Positions 17,588 to 26,032 of a stretch of 64,000 nucleotides of DNA are shown here, piece by piece (the stretch's first letter is position 1; the number at the start of each line of letters is the position of its first letter). Below the pieces are notes generated by a model. The model did not search any database. It was not told the origin of the DNA and saw nothing but the letters and a program-made list of their open reading frames with translations. Made by a program: the position numbers and the translations under genes. Source of the stretch: DAOUJI01 sp965237875 (GTDB taxonomy: Bacteria; Chloroflexota; Dehalococcoidia; Lucifugimonadales; JAGWBF01). Location of the stretch: the NCBI GenBank assembly GCA_965237875.1, contig CBDEGP010000002.1:992001-1056000 (forward strand). The letters run 5' to 3'.

Positions 17588-17886
17588 GTCCGTAGGGGCT
17601 CCCTATCTGTCTGAGGGGATGCGCGCATATGTATCCAGGCAGCTGCGGTTCCTACGGAACCTAGCTCCCCTGCGCCGCGCAACGCAGTGCGGTCGAGGGC
17701 TGCCGCGCGCGCCCTCCTACATCACAGAGAATGTCTGTACGGCCATCCTGAGGGCTTCTGCGGGGACCTACAAGGCCCGGCTTGAACCTTGAATAGCGTG
17801 GTAGGTCATCTACGACTCAAGGATTCTATAGGGAGGCATGCCCCTGCCTCCGCTGGCACTCATGGTACATTGTCCACACTGAAGAT
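17588..17886 (+). other. Intergenic region, no gene seen
   Basis: About 300 bases between the SDR and the membrane/zinc-ribbon gene. I find no recognisable gene, hairpin or strong promoter here. Confidence 0.5.
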
Positions 17887-18567
17887 ATGCTTCTCCGATC
17901 CGGAGAAGGGGATTGTACCTGTATAAACAGCAGACCCCTATACAAGATGGCCCTTCGAGTCCTAATAGGCGCGGTCGGAATAAGCGCTATTCTCGGTATC
18001 TACGCACTGTTGCGGCGGGACCTCGACGAATGGAGTGCCAAGACCCTTGGTACTACGCTCTTCGTTTCGGCCGCCTCGCTGCTGATAATGGTGAACGCTG
18101 CTAGCCTTGAGAAGCGATCGGCTGGCTACTTCTTGATCTCGGGAGCCGGCCTGTTGGCTGCGCTGAGTGCACTCCCGGTATCCCTTTACGCACTTTGGCT
18201 TGAGGTAGACAACGATGAAGTGTGGAGATCTGTGGCCCCTCTGGAGGTCATTTCTGTTTTCGCGGGCCACTCATCATTGCTATCGCTGCGCCAGCTATCT
18301 CCTCGATACCGATGGCTGAAACCAATCGCCACGGTACTCGGAGGTGCGCTGGCCACACTTGTTATCTGGATGATCTGGGCTGAAGAGTTCGAGTCCGCTG
18401 AACTGCGCGCAGCCGGAGTCCTGTCGATTCTATTGCTGTCTGTGACCATCGTCATCCCCATACTTCCAAGGCTAGCAGCTCTCGATGACCCCGAGAGGGC
18501 TGAGGGGAAGGGTGGCCGCCAACGCTCAGATCGGGTCCGCTACTGCCCCAGCTGTGGACGGGTGTGA
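17887..18567 (+). CDS. Multi-pass membrane protein with truncated C-terminal zinc ribbon
   Basis: The product (226 residues from ATG 17887, or 206 from ATG 17947) has about six hydrophobic segments (VLIGAVGISAILGIYALL; TTLFVSAASLLIMV; FLISGAGLLAALSALPVSLYAL; TVLGGALATLVIWMIWA; VLSILLLSVTIVIPIL). It ends RYCPSCGRV. After the stop another frame continues RASGEKGRCGKCGASF to a TAG at 18640. Deleting one TG of the GTGTG at about 18562-18566 joins them into a complete CxxC...CxxC ribbon, so this allele seems to have lost its second knuckle. Function unknown. Confidence 0.6.
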   Translation: MLLRSGEGDCTCINSRPLYKMALRVLIGAVGISAILGIYALLRRDLDEWSAKTLGTTLFVSAASLLIMVNAASLEKRSAGYFLISGAGLLAALSALPVSLYALWLEVDNDEVWRSVAPLEVISVFAGHSSLLSLRQLSPRYRWLKPIATVLGGALATLVIWMIWAEEFESAELRAAGVLSILLLSVTIVIPILPRLAALDDPERAEGKGGRQRSDRVRYCPSCGRV

Positions 18568-18692
18568 GGGCCTCGGGCGAAAAGGGACGCTGTGGGAAGT
18601 GCGGGGCGAGCTTCGCCGTCACGTTTGACTCAAGTGGTTAGAAGCCCCGATGCTGCTCGGTGGTCGCCACTTCCTGGCGCTGCCGCAGGGAG

Positions 18693-19013
18693 CTAGTCCC
18701 CCGGCAGAATGCACTTGTAGGTGACGCTTGAACGGTTCTTCAGATGCGGCCGCACCTTCTGGGGCCATTCGCCGCTGTTGGAGGCCGTTTGCCAGGCCGC
18801 GCTGTCGGTCACGTGGGGGCTCTCCAGCTCGTAGACCGCCAGGTACTTGGGCAGGCTCTCCTGGGATGTCTCGTAGCGGGAGGCTTTCAGTACGCCCGGC
18901 ACCCTGAGCAGGGCGGGTATGTGCTCGTTGTTGTAGAGCTCGTTAAACAGCTCCTCCATGTCTGAGTCCACGTCCAGCATTACCAAGTACAAGTATTTTG
19001 CGTCGGTTGGCAT
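18693..19013 (-). CDS. Dimeric alpha/beta-barrel protein (EthD/DUF4286-like)
   Basis: The product is 106 residues. YLYLVMLDVDSDMEELFNEL, then YNNEHIPALLRVPGVLKASRY, then PKYLAVYELESPHV give the ferredoxin-like pattern of stress-responsive alpha/beta-barrel proteins such as EthD. These usually act as small monooxygenases or isomerases, or have unknown roles in catabolic clusters. It stands alone on the minus strand upstream of non-coding DNA. Substrate cannot be predicted. Confidence 0.75.
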   Translation of the reverse strand: MPTDAKYLYLVMLDVDSDMEELFNELYNNEHIPALLRVPGVLKASRYETSQESLPKYLAVYELESPHVTDSAAWQTASNSGEWPQKVRPHLKNRSSVTYKCILPGD

Positions 19014-19213
19014 GTCGTATGGTCCCTCCCCGCGAGTGTTTTGCGACTGTATTATGGAACCTGGCCACAGCTTTGCAGCAAGCGTGTGGCTTCTTCCATT
19101 ATAAGTCCGTTTCAGGTCCGTAAAACCTAGAGACGTAGACGATCTCTTCGGTACCTAGAAGGGCGTTGCCCATTCCAGAAGGAAGCCGATGTCATAGGAT
19201 CAATCAACAGGCG

Positions 19214-19384
19214 ATGGACACGATTGATCAGCTGCAGATGAGATTGGCATCGACGGAGAGGGCTAGCCAGGACATCGGGCATCATCTGACCGGTACCCCA
19301 GGTTACGGCGCCCGCCACACCTTTACATGCCCTTCCTGCAATGCCAGTGGCTTCATAGCCATCGGCATCACATGTACGTCTTAA
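19214..19384 (+). CDS. Small hypothetical protein with one CxxC
   Basis: This short frame of 56 residues starts MDTIDQLQMRLASTER and ends HTFTCPSCNASGFIAIGITC plus two residues. The F-x-C-P-x-C-x-x-x-G-F-x-x-x-G-x-x-C pattern resembles one half of a zinc ribbon. No upstream ribosome-binding site is convincing and no family is recognised, so it may be a degraded fragment. Confidence 0.28.
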   Translation: MDTIDQLQMRLASTERASQDIGHHLTGTPGYGARHTFTCPSCNASGFIAIGITCTS

Positions 19385-19544
19385 CAACGGGATATCAGTA
19401 GAATGGTGTCCACAAAAACCACAGTGACAGGCTCGATGTTCGGGCATGCCAGTGGTGACTGTCCAGGACCCCGCCCGTCATGCCCTCGTCGGTTGAGTGC
19501 TGGGATGTCGCGGGGCCCATATCGCGAGTTGACCAGAGTGTTCG

Positions 19545-20510
19545 TTAAGAACCCTCTGCGGCAATTTCCTCCTCTGCCTCCGCCCTCGCCCGTGCAGCCG
19601 CCTTCTCGCGCTCTTTTCGGTTGCAAGCCTCAGCCCATTCGATGAGCTTCTGGGCCCGGTCTACTTCCCACTTGTCAACCATTTTTCCGTGGAGTTCCCC
19701 TTGTACCTCCCCTTGGCCATCCAGCTCCTCAAACAAGGCTATAGTTTGCTTTGCCTCCGCTACTTCTTCTTCTGGGGGAGTATACCCTCGATTCAGTGGT
19801 CCCACAGTGTTGGGGTGTAGACAGGTGCCACCGCCATATATTCCCGCTCGCCGATTTGCCGACGCTTGGTCGAATCCAGGATCTCCAGAAACAACGTCGC
19901 CCACCACACTAGCCGCTGATCCTACACCACCGCCAGGCGTCAAACCCAGGGCTCCTGACACCAAGTACTCTTCTCCTATGCTATAGTCGTCAAGGACACG
20001 CCTTGTCACTGCCATGGCCTCGGTGGCCAAGCCTCTGGCGATATCGAATCCGACCCCTCCCCCTACAAAGGAACTGACGCGAGGGTTCAATGTGGCGAGC
20101 TCGTACAGATTAACCACGCCACGAACGGTCTCTATGATCGGATGAACTTCCACGGTGCCAGGGCGTATACCTCGGCGTCGTTCCAGATCAGAGATCGTTG
20201 AGTCCATACGACGGATCTGTTCTGCACTCTCGCCCTTCGGATACGAAATGGAACTCAGCCCTGGCCAGACTGTTCCGTCCAGATCTGCTGCCCAATACAA
20301 GTGGTTGATCCGCACTCTGACGTGGCTCGCTCCACCCTTGGAAACTTGGTGGTAGGCCTCTCTGGGCAACGTCCGGGCATACGTCTTATTTGGCTCACAG
20401 ACCGCATCCTCCAGGTCCAAGCTGATTGCATCGGAGTTGCGCCTCCACATCCCCATTACGAAGCGGGGGTTATCGATAGGCCCCATCAATGATGAACGCC
20501 GCACTTGCAT
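19545..20510 (-). CDS. HpcH/HpaI aldolase / citrate lyase beta-subunit-like protein (CitE family)
   Basis: This is a TIM-barrel lyase acting on CoA esters such as malyl-CoA or citramalyl-CoA. The 321-residue product shows RRSSLMGPIDNPRFVMGMW, then the family signature DAISLDLEDAV (metal-binding Glu/Asp), VRVRINH, TVEVHPIIETVRGVVNL (catalytic Glu) and the late GTCLHPNTVGPLN. A Lys/Arg/Ala/Glu-rich tail follows position 285. AAGGAG lies 8 bases ahead of the ATG, within the end of the upstream cyclase fragment (stop two bases before). The exact substrate is unknown. Confidence 0.85.
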   Translation of the reverse strand: MQVRRSSLMGPIDNPRFVMGMWRRNSDAISLDLEDAVCEPNKTYARTLPREAYHQVSKGGASHVRVRINHLYWAADLDGTVWPGLSSISYPKGESAEQIRRMDSTISDLERRRGIRPGTVEVHPIIETVRGVVNLYELATLNPRVSSFVGGGVGFDIARGLATEAMAVTRRVLDDYSIGEEYLVSGALGLTPGGGVGSAASVVGDVVSGDPGFDQASANRRAGIYGGGTCLHPNTVGPLNRGYTPPEEEVAEAKQTIALFEELDGQGEVQGELHGKMVDKWEVDRAQKLIEWAEACNRKEREKAAARARAEAEEEIAAEGS

Positions 20511-20512
20511 AC

Positions 20513-20659
20513 CTACGCTCCTTCTGCTATGTCCTCCCCGAGCCGCTGGAAGCAGAGGTTCAAGGCGTCAGCCACGACCTCGGGGTCGGCAGCCTCAGAA
20601 GCAGAGTTGAACCCCTTCATGTCCGAGAAGCGGTTGGTGACTCTTCGCCGCTCTTCCAT
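20513..20659 (-). pseudogene. Fragment of a class III adenylate/guanylate cyclase catalytic domain
   Basis: This 48-codon frame on the minus strand encodes EERRRVTNRFSDMKGFNSAS followed by EAADPEVVADALNLCFQRLG. It matches the start of class III cyclase domains (R-R-x-V-T-x-x-F-x-D-x-x-G-F-x-x-x-S-E-x-x-D-P-E-x-V), including the first metal-binding Asp. The rest of the domain is missing. Its stop lies two bases before the CitE start and its end supplies that gene's ribosome-binding site, so it may survive as a coupled leader. Confidence 0.45.
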
Positions 20660-21544
20660 GGTTAACACACGTCCAGGCTGTTCCTAAACATTGCCGGTAC
20701 CGGCTGACCTTTTGCAGAGGCCAGGACCTCCGTAACTGCTTGTCTTGTTGAGCCTATTATGCCTAAATTGGGCCCAACTTCAAGCATTGCGGGCTCAGAG
20801 CAATGCGCGGGAAGCGGGGAGGGAGTTGGCTGATCTACATCGTCCCTAAGGGACCGTTGCAGGTATTGGGAGGTACCGCCGGGGCTTCACTGCCGGGGGA
20901 GCATGACAAGTCGGCGCCCCAAGCCATTTCCCTTTTTTTCGTGAAAACTGTAGCAGGCCCTTAGCCTGGTGTCAATCACGTACTGGACCGGGAGCGTTCC
21001 ATTTCATCAAGAAAATCACACCTGGAGCGATTGCCGTTCTGGTCACACCTGCGCCAATTGGCAGTAAGCCCGTCTACTGTGCGTAACCATATACCCCGTT
21101 ACAGTGGAACGGCCATCCTATGGGGCGGGATGTCCAAGCATCTTGCGGTAGGCGTGGGTTTTTTATTGCCCAAACAAGAAGGAATCGGTAAAGAACAAAA
21201 CTAGCGAGGGCCACTTTCGCAGGGCAACCCTCGCCAGCTTTCAGTCACCCAATGGAGGGCACCATGGGCTCCCGACAGTACATCGTCTGAAGGTCGCCAC
21301 CGTCAACCCGATGTACATCTCTCCTTCGAAAACACGTATAATGGCTTCTCCCTGTTCCACCAGTTCCGACGCCAATGAAAGCTCCGGACGCGGCGTCGAG
21401 CCAGAGCATGGGAGGCTCCGGGTCATCAGATTTCAGTCGGTCTTAGGGGGTGATCTGTTTGGCTCCTGACTAAGGTGGTTGCCACGGTAGCTTGATGGGC
21501 TCAGCCATTGCTCAGATCGGGCGCCATAAGCCATCCCGTAGAGC
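20660..21544. other. Long intergenic region without a recognisable gene
   Basis: About 885 bases separate the cyclase fragment from SMP-30. A minus-strand frame of 61 codons at 21241-21426 (ending MYIGLTVATFRRCTVGSPW plus a few residues) has no known relatives, but a terminator-like hairpin follows it. The rest shows no frame or motif I can support. It may hold decayed genes. Confidence 0.4.
21204..21234 (-). terminator. Terminator-like hairpin
   Basis: The stem GCGAGGG (21204-21210) pairs with CCCTCGC (21228-21234). On the minus strand it is followed by TAGTTTTGTTCTTT, a U-rich tail suitable for intrinsic termination after the short frame at 21241-21426. Confidence 0.45.
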
Positions 21545-22459
21545 TTAGGTTAGAACTTGTTTCTCTTGGGCATTATCTACAGGGAGGGGGACTCCTTGGA
21601 CTCCTAATTGGATACGGTAGAGGGACTCCATATCGGTGATAAAAAGGGTCGTCAGGTCGTCTCCTCCCCAGCCGCAGTTGGTCGCTTGCGGCGATGCGGT
21701 CAATACCGTGCCAAGGTGTCTGCCAGAGGAGTCGATGATCCAGATCCCTCCGGGTCCAGCACAGTAGATATTCCCTTCCACATCCACTTTCATGCCGTCG
21801 GGGACTCCTAGAAGGTCGCTGGTGAACTCGAAGAAAACGGGGCCGGTCTGTGGTTCTAGTGTCCCTAACGGCGTCACGTTAAATGCTCTGACGTGCCCCA
21901 TGCGTGAGTCGTCGATGTACATCACGGTCTCATCGGGAGAGAAGGCCAGGCCGTTTGGGGCCCAGAAGTCAGCAACCAATAAAGTAAGAGTGCCCAGGTC
22001 GGGGGTGACGCGGTACACGCCTAAATGGTCCAGCTGACGCTCCTCGAGAGGGACTCCTCCCCCGCGATCTGTGAAGTAGATGCTCCCGTCGGACTTCACC
22101 ACCACATCGTTAGGCCGGTTTAACCGCAAGCCTTTGTAACGGTTGGCCACCACAGTAATGCTGCCGTCTGGCTCAGTTCGTGTGACCCTGCGGGAGTCGC
22201 CTTCACATGCAATGAGCCGGCCCTTAAGATCCCGAGTCAACCCGTTAGCCTGGTTGGTTGGCTCATGGAACACCGATATGCCTTCGCCGGGAGTCCACTT
22301 CATCCTGCGGTTGTTGCGGATGTCACTGTACAGCAGGTAACCGGCCTCACGGTACCAAACTGGACCCTCCGCGGTGAGGTGTCCGGTACTAAGCCGCTCA
22401 AGGTCCTGGCCCGGGTCCAAAATTTGGTCCAGCTCCGGTGAAACGCGTTGGATAGCCAT
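21545..22459 (-). CDS. SMP-30/gluconolactonase family protein
   Basis: This is a six-bladed beta-propeller lactonase-type enzyme of 304 residues. Features in order: LTAEGPVWYREAGYLLYSDI (metal-binding Glu), NQANGLTRDLKGRLIACEGD, NRPNDVVVKSDGSIYFTD (metal-binding Asn), FWAPNGLAFSPDETVMYIDD and GVPDGMKVDVEGNIYCAGPG (metal-binding Asp). These are the conserved metal-site loops of gluconolactonases and senescence marker protein 30. A sugar lactone or similar ester is the likely substrate, not defined by the sequence. Divergent from the LLM oxidoreductase. Confidence 0.93.
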   Translation of the reverse strand: MAIQRVSPELDQILDPGQDLERLSTGHLTAEGPVWYREAGYLLYSDIRNNRRMKWTPGEGISVFHEPTNQANGLTRDLKGRLIACEGDSRRVTRTEPDGSITVVANRYKGLRLNRPNDVVVKSDGSIYFTDRGGGVPLEERQLDHLGVYRVTPDLGTLTLLVADFWAPNGLAFSPDETVMYIDDSRMGHVRAFNVTPLGTLEPQTGPVFFEFTSDLLGVPDGMKVDVEGNIYCAGPGGIWIIDSSGRHLGTVLTASPQATNCGWGGDDLTTLFITDMESLYRIQLGVQGVPLPVDNAQEKQVLT

Positions 22460-22761
22460 AACGGCCTCCCTGGTGGTAATTTGTCAGCCGATGAGTTGGC
22501 AACATTCTAGCAACGTACGCGGAATAACGGAACGATACTCACTGAGCTGTCCAGGCGCGAAGGAGTTCCTCCATTAGAACTAAACTAGACGTATACAATA
22601 TGGCGGACCAGGGTAAGGGGCTGCCTCGGATTTGAGACCATCGCATCTACCATCCCGACAATTCGGTCTATGGCAATTCTATACTCAAAACCAATGTTCT
22701 GCCACCATCACAGGGCGTCCTCGTCATGCTTGGCGGCACCAGCCCGAATGGGACCATTGGT

Positions 22762-22791
22762 TTGACACCTTTTCGGGGCGCGGCCTATAAT
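22762..22791 (+). promoter_or_regulatory. Consensus sigma-70-type promoter for the LLM oxidoreductase
   Basis: TTGACA (22762-22767) and TATAAT (22786-22791) are separated by 18 bases. The start codon follows 41 bases after the -10. This is the closest match to consensus seen in the window. The rest of the 370-base divergent region 22460-22832 shows no gene. Confidence 0.8.
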
Positions 22792-22832
22792 ACGGCTGGA
22801 TTCAGTCCCCAAGTCCCCTTCCAGAGGCAGAG

Positions 22833-24026
22833 ATGATAACCAAATTCGATAGCATGTACGCGGGCCACGTGGACATGGACAACCTCGGCTATGGCGGCAC
22901 TGCCGTAAACGACCGCCGGTTCACCAACGAGCACTTGCTCACCGCCTTCGACAAAGGCGAGGCCATCGCCCAGACAATGGACCGCACGGGATACAACACG
23001 TTCTGGCTGGCGGAGCACCACTTCCAGCCCGAGGGGTACGAGTGCCTTCCCAACATCATATTATATGCCCTCCACCTGGCCCACAAGACGACCAACATCA
23101 AGATAGGCTGCGCGTTCAATATAGCGCCCATGTGGCACCCATTGAGGCTGGCCGAGGACTTCGCCACGGTGGACTATCTCACGGGGGGAAGGGTCATATT
23201 CGGCGTGGGACGCGGCTACCACACCCGGGAGGTTGAGACCTTCGGGGCTCCCTTGCGGGACCAGCCGGGCAACCGGGACCTCTTCGAGGAGCAGGTGGAG
23301 ATAGTCTTGAAGGCTTTCAACGAGGAGTCCTTCTCCCACCGGGGTAAGTACTACGAGATCCCTCCCCCAGTCACACCCTATCGGGGCTACACCCTGGAGA
23401 AACTCACCGTCGTCCCACGGCCGGTGAACAGGCCGGTGGAATGCTGGCAGGCGGTGCAAAGCGCCACCCGGCGGGGCCTGGACTTCATGGCCAAGCATGA
23501 CATCAAGGGCATCATAGGCGGCGGCGTGTCCGAGGGCGGTGCGATGAGCACGGTGATGGAGGCCTTCAGGGATGCCCTGGTACGGGCCGGTCGCACCGAC
23601 GCCCAGCTGGGAGAGGACATGTCCATCGGATTCCACTTCTTCATGGACGACTCCACGGAGAAGGCCATCCAGTCCGCCCGCAAGTACTATGAGGAGAACC
23701 TAAAGATGTTCGGGCCGCTGCGTCTGGTCCGTTCCCTGACCGATGAGCAGATAGAGGTCATGTCCGACCCCAGGAGGGCGCCCCACGCCGGCTTGCCCAA
23801 CATCGAGGTGGCCGTCCAGGGCGGGGGCTTCCTGGCCGGGTCTCCCGAGGAAATCACCGCCGCGATACAGGAAGTAGAGGAGAAGTACCCTGGGCTGGAC
23901 CGGGTCGGCGTCGGCATGCCCGTTGGCACACCCCAGGGAGTGATGCTGGAGCAGCTGGGGCGGTTCGCCGCCGAGGTTATCCCGAAGTTCAGGGCCAGGG
24001 TGGAGGAGCCCATCCCCGCCGACTAG
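22833..24026 (+). CDS. LLM class flavin-dependent oxidoreductase (bacterial luciferase-like)
   Basis: This 397-residue TIM-barrel monooxygenase uses reduced flavin. Landmarks are FDKGEAIAQTMDRTGYNTFWLAEHHF (the AEHHF motif of luciferase alpha-like proteins), IKIGCAFNIAPMWHPLRLAEDFATVDYLTGGRVIFGVGRGYHTREVETFG read in segments, and AQLGEDMSIGFHFFMD. AGAGGCAG lies upstream of the ATG. Likely attacks a xenobiotic or natural organic substrate as part of the local catabolic set; the substrate is unknown. Monocistronic, from the strong promoter upstream. Confidence 0.93.
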   Translation: MITKFDSMYAGHVDMDNLGYGGTAVNDRRFTNEHLLTAFDKGEAIAQTMDRTGYNTFWLAEHHFQPEGYECLPNIILYALHLAHKTTNIKIGCAFNIAPMWHPLRLAEDFATVDYLTGGRVIFGVGRGYHTREVETFGAPLRDQPGNRDLFEEQVEIVLKAFNEESFSHRGKYYEIPPPVTPYRGYTLEKLTVVPRPVNRPVECWQAVQSATRRGLDFMAKHDIKGIIGGGVSEGGAMSTVMEAFRDALVRAGRTDAQLGEDMSIGFHFFMDDSTEKAIQSARKYYEENLKMFGPLRLVRSLTDEQIEVMSDPRRAPHAGLPNIEVAVQGGGFLAGSPEEITAAIQEVEEKYPGLDRVGVGMPVGTPQGVMLEQLGRFAAEVIPKFRARVEEPIPAD

Positions 24027-24090
24027 CTCCTCACCCCCGGACCCTCTCCCTGAGGACTAGCTCCTCACCCCCGGCCCCTCTCCCTGAGAT
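24023..24090. repeat. Tandem 34-bp repeat of an interspersed CCTCACCCC element
   Basis: Two adjacent copies of CTAGCTCCTCACCCCCGG followed by CCCTCTCCCTGAG, differing at a few bases; the first overlaps the stop codon of the LLM gene. A related palindromic element lies at 45812-45903. Confidence 0.7.
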
Positions 24091-24122
24091 AGAGGGGTGG
24101 TACCGGCCTTGCTGGGTGTATC

Positions 24123-24155
24123 GGGCCCCCGGCGTCCTAATAGATGCCGGGGCCC
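24123..24155 (+). terminator. GC-rich stem-loop downstream of the LLM gene
   Basis: GGGCCCCCGGC (24123-24133) pairs with GCCGGGGCCC (24146-24155) with one bulged C. There is no U-tract, so it may stabilise the transcript end and need not be an intrinsic terminator. Confidence 0.4.
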
Positions 24156-24320
24156 GGCTCTTGGACCCCTTGAACGTTCACCTGGTTCTCCAAGGATATG
24201 TTACCGGAGAGCTTCCCACCCTACAGACTTGCAAATAATCTATATCAGATATATAAATATGGCCCTCCAGAGCGGGAACCCGATTTATCAATGGGGCATC
24301 ATGGTGAAAGGAGGGCTGCC

Positions 24321-24621
24321 ATGTATGTCAGGACGATCTGGGGGGAAAGCTCAGGCGGGGAAGTTGGGAAGAGTATTCCAGGATCTATCACGAGACGGTG
24401 GACGACATCACCAAGGATACCAAGGGGTTGTGCGGCCGCCAGCTCCTGCGCAGCACCGAAAACCCCGACGAGGGTCTTTCCGTCACCATGTAGGACAACC
24501 TGGACGACCTGCGCTCCTATGACAGAGCGCCGGGCGGCAGGAAGCTACCAGGAAAGTCGAGCACCTTCACCCCGGGGACTACTGGGTGCGCATCTTCGAG
24601 GTGGAATCGGCGAGTCCCTAG
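24321..24621 (+). pseudogene. Degenerate ABM-like (antibiotic biosynthesis monooxygenase fold) gene
   Basis: ATG 24321 follows a good site (AAAGGAGGG). Reading across frames gives MYVRTIWGE, then WEEYSRIYHETVDDITKDTK, GLCGRQLLRSTENPDEGLSV, TM-stop-DNLDDLRSYDR and HLHPGDYWVRIFEVES. This is a ~100-residue dimeric alpha/beta-barrel protein. It has a frameshift near codon 12, a TAG where Trp is expected (in TMWDN), and another frameshift near KLPGK. Three independent lesions mark it as a true pseudogene. Confidence 0.75.
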
Positions 24622-24805
24622 GCAACCTTGCTATCAGTTCGACCGCTGCGCCAGGAGTTATGTAGCTACCCCGGCGCACCGGTCGATTTACACCGAGATA
24701 CCAATGGCGTCAGCCCGCCGGTCGGCCCGTGTTGGCGGACCGGGATACTTGTAATAAGTTTGTGTTACGGGACATCCGACTGAGCGTCGCAGGACGGAGG
24801 GGCAC

Positions 24806-24905
24806 ATGACTACATCCAACGGGCGCTTCCAGAAGGGACTTGTACCGGATCACCACCGAATGCCTCTACGGTTCCATCTGGAGCCGGCCTTGGCTGGATG
24901 TTAAC
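24806..24905 (+). pseudogene. Remnant of a carboxymuconolactone decarboxylase-like gene
   Basis: ATG 24806 is preceded by GACGGAGGGG. It encodes MTTSNGRFQKGL, then after a frame change RITTECLYGSIWSRPWLDV. Both pieces match the beginning and the E-x-x-x-G-x-x-W-S-R-P-G-L-D segment of CMD-family proteins, but the ~35 residues between them are deleted and the rest is missing. Confidence 0.5.
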
Positions 24906-24942
24906 CTACATTGCACCGGAGGAGTTGGCCCCGGACCCCTCC

Positions 24943-25278
24943 CTAGTCCCCAATCGGTATGGACACCATAGTACGCGTACCACCGACGCCCCGGGATGTA
25001 TGTCCCTCGCCCGACAGGTCGTCTGTCAGCAGGATGTCTCCAGGGCCGAATGTGCGGACGGTGCCGTCGCCGATGGCGATCTCAACGTGGCCGGTCAGTG
25101 TAATGACGAACATACGCCGGGGGGCGGTGTGCCAGTCGAGGAAGTAGTCGTCAGGTGCGCGGCGGAATACCATTTCGCCGCCGGCCTGGAGAAGGAAGCT
25201 TTGGGTTTCACCCTCAGGTATGGGCAGATCCTCGAAATGGGACCTTTCATCGTCCCCGGTGTAGATTCTCACGATCAT
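24943..25278 (-). CDS. Cupin domain protein
   Basis: The product of 111 residues consists of one small beta-barrel. HFEDLPIPEGETQSFLLQAG leads into a divergent cupin motif 1 (DWHTAPRRMFVITLTGHVEI) and motif 2 (FGPGDILLTDDLSGEGHTSR). The metal-binding set is partly conserved: His in DWHTAP, and GEGHTS near the C-terminus. Many single-domain cupins of this length act as isomerases, dioxygenases or binding proteins in catabolism; the substrate is unknown. Surrounded by pseudogenes, yet its own frame is intact. Confidence 0.82.
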   Translation of the reverse strand: MIVRIYTGDDERSHFEDLPIPEGETQSFLLQAGGEMVFRRAPDDYFLDWHTAPRRMFVITLTGHVEIAIGDGTVRTFGPGDILLTDDLSGEGHTSRGVGGTRTMVSIPIGD

Positions 25279-25728
25279 GCGGGCTACCTCCTTGGTCTAT
25301 GGTTCCTAGCTGGCTGCGCAGATGCTGTCCCGCCTGGGTTCTTGGGATGGGAGAAATTTAGGAGGATGTCTGGACTTCGTCAAGGCCACCATGGTGGGGA
25401 CCTATCGGGGTAGTCCCTTGTTTCCACGCTTAGCCCAGTTTTCCGATCTGCACCGGTCCGGGTTAGTCCGGTGGGATGAGAGGAGTGTATTCCCGTCCCC
25501 GGAAGCCTGTCAACGATCATTTGCTCGGCCTCCAGGTGCGAGTTTGCCCTTCCCCGGCTTGTTCGACCGCCATTCATCGTCATCATGGGTCACGGTGAGC
25601 CACGGAGTCTGTTACGGAGAGAGCATTAATCCCTGGTACCCACACGCCGCCACCTCGAAGTGGCTTCTTCCGCTAGACAGGCGCCAGACACAACCGGGCG
25701 ATACCTCCATCGACCGTCTACTCAAGCC
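25279..25728. other. Gene-poor stretch with transposon debris
   Basis: Apart from the IS256-type end-like segment at 25437-25535, I see no gene between the cupin and the transposase fragment. Short frames here lack family matches. Confidence 0.45.
25437..25535 (-). repeat. Diverged copy of the sequence downstream of the IS256-type remnant
   Basis: This segment (ACCGGTCCGG, GTGTATTCCCG and AGCCTGTCAAC in order) aligns by eye with 35285-35390, which lies directly after the IS256-type transposase fragment. It is therefore probably a solo end of the same type of element. Similarity is roughly 70 percent. Confidence 0.45.
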
Positions 25729-25908
25729 CTACCGCCGTCGAAGTCCCAGTGGGCCATCCTGGGAGCAGAGCAACCGGATCACTGCCTTCCGATGGTAGCC
25801 GGTCACCATCACAGTCTCATCCAGAATCTGGCCCTTCTCTGTGCAACTTCCCTTCATGTACCTAACTCGAATCGCTTCTATGTACTCTTTCACACCGCCT
25901 CGCGTCAT
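25729..25908 (-). pseudogene. Transposase N-terminal fragment (integrase-core type)
   Basis: The minus strand encodes MTRGGVKEYIEAIRVRYMKG followed by KGQILDETVMVTGYHRKAVI and RLL. This matches the N-terminus of a transposase group with the pattern Y-x-x-A-I-x-x-R-Y-x-x-A-x-x-x-E-K-x-x-I-L-D-E-x-x-x-x-x-G-Y-H-R-K-x-A-I-R-L-L. The frame ends after RRR at 25729 and the catalytic part is not found downstream. Confidence 0.65.
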
Positions 25909-25986
25909 GCCACCTCCCGGTAACACTTATTGGCAAGGCAACGATACCCACTTGGGTAACACTTTTTAAAGAGTCCATTCGGATTA

Positions 25987-26032
25987 TTGACAAACATTAG
26001 GGCCTTCTGCTATATTGGGGCCTTCTGCTATA
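25987..26032 (+). promoter_or_regulatory. Promoter of the peptide-binding lipoprotein, with duplicated -10 block
   Basis: TTGACA (25987-25992) and TATATT (26011-26016) are 18 bases apart. A 15-base direct repeat (GGGCCTTCTGCTATA, period 18) carries the -10 region twice, the second copy giving TATAGA at 26029-26034. Confidence 0.65.

Noticed and set aside
18562..18567. Selenocysteine at the TGA ending the membrane/zinc-ribbon gene
   Set aside because: The matching zinc-ribbon sequence lies in a different frame, so a dinucleotide indel is responsible.
24321..24621. Recoding as an explanation for the ABM-like gene
   Set aside because: The stop is TAG and two frameshifts are also needed, so it is a normal pseudogene.
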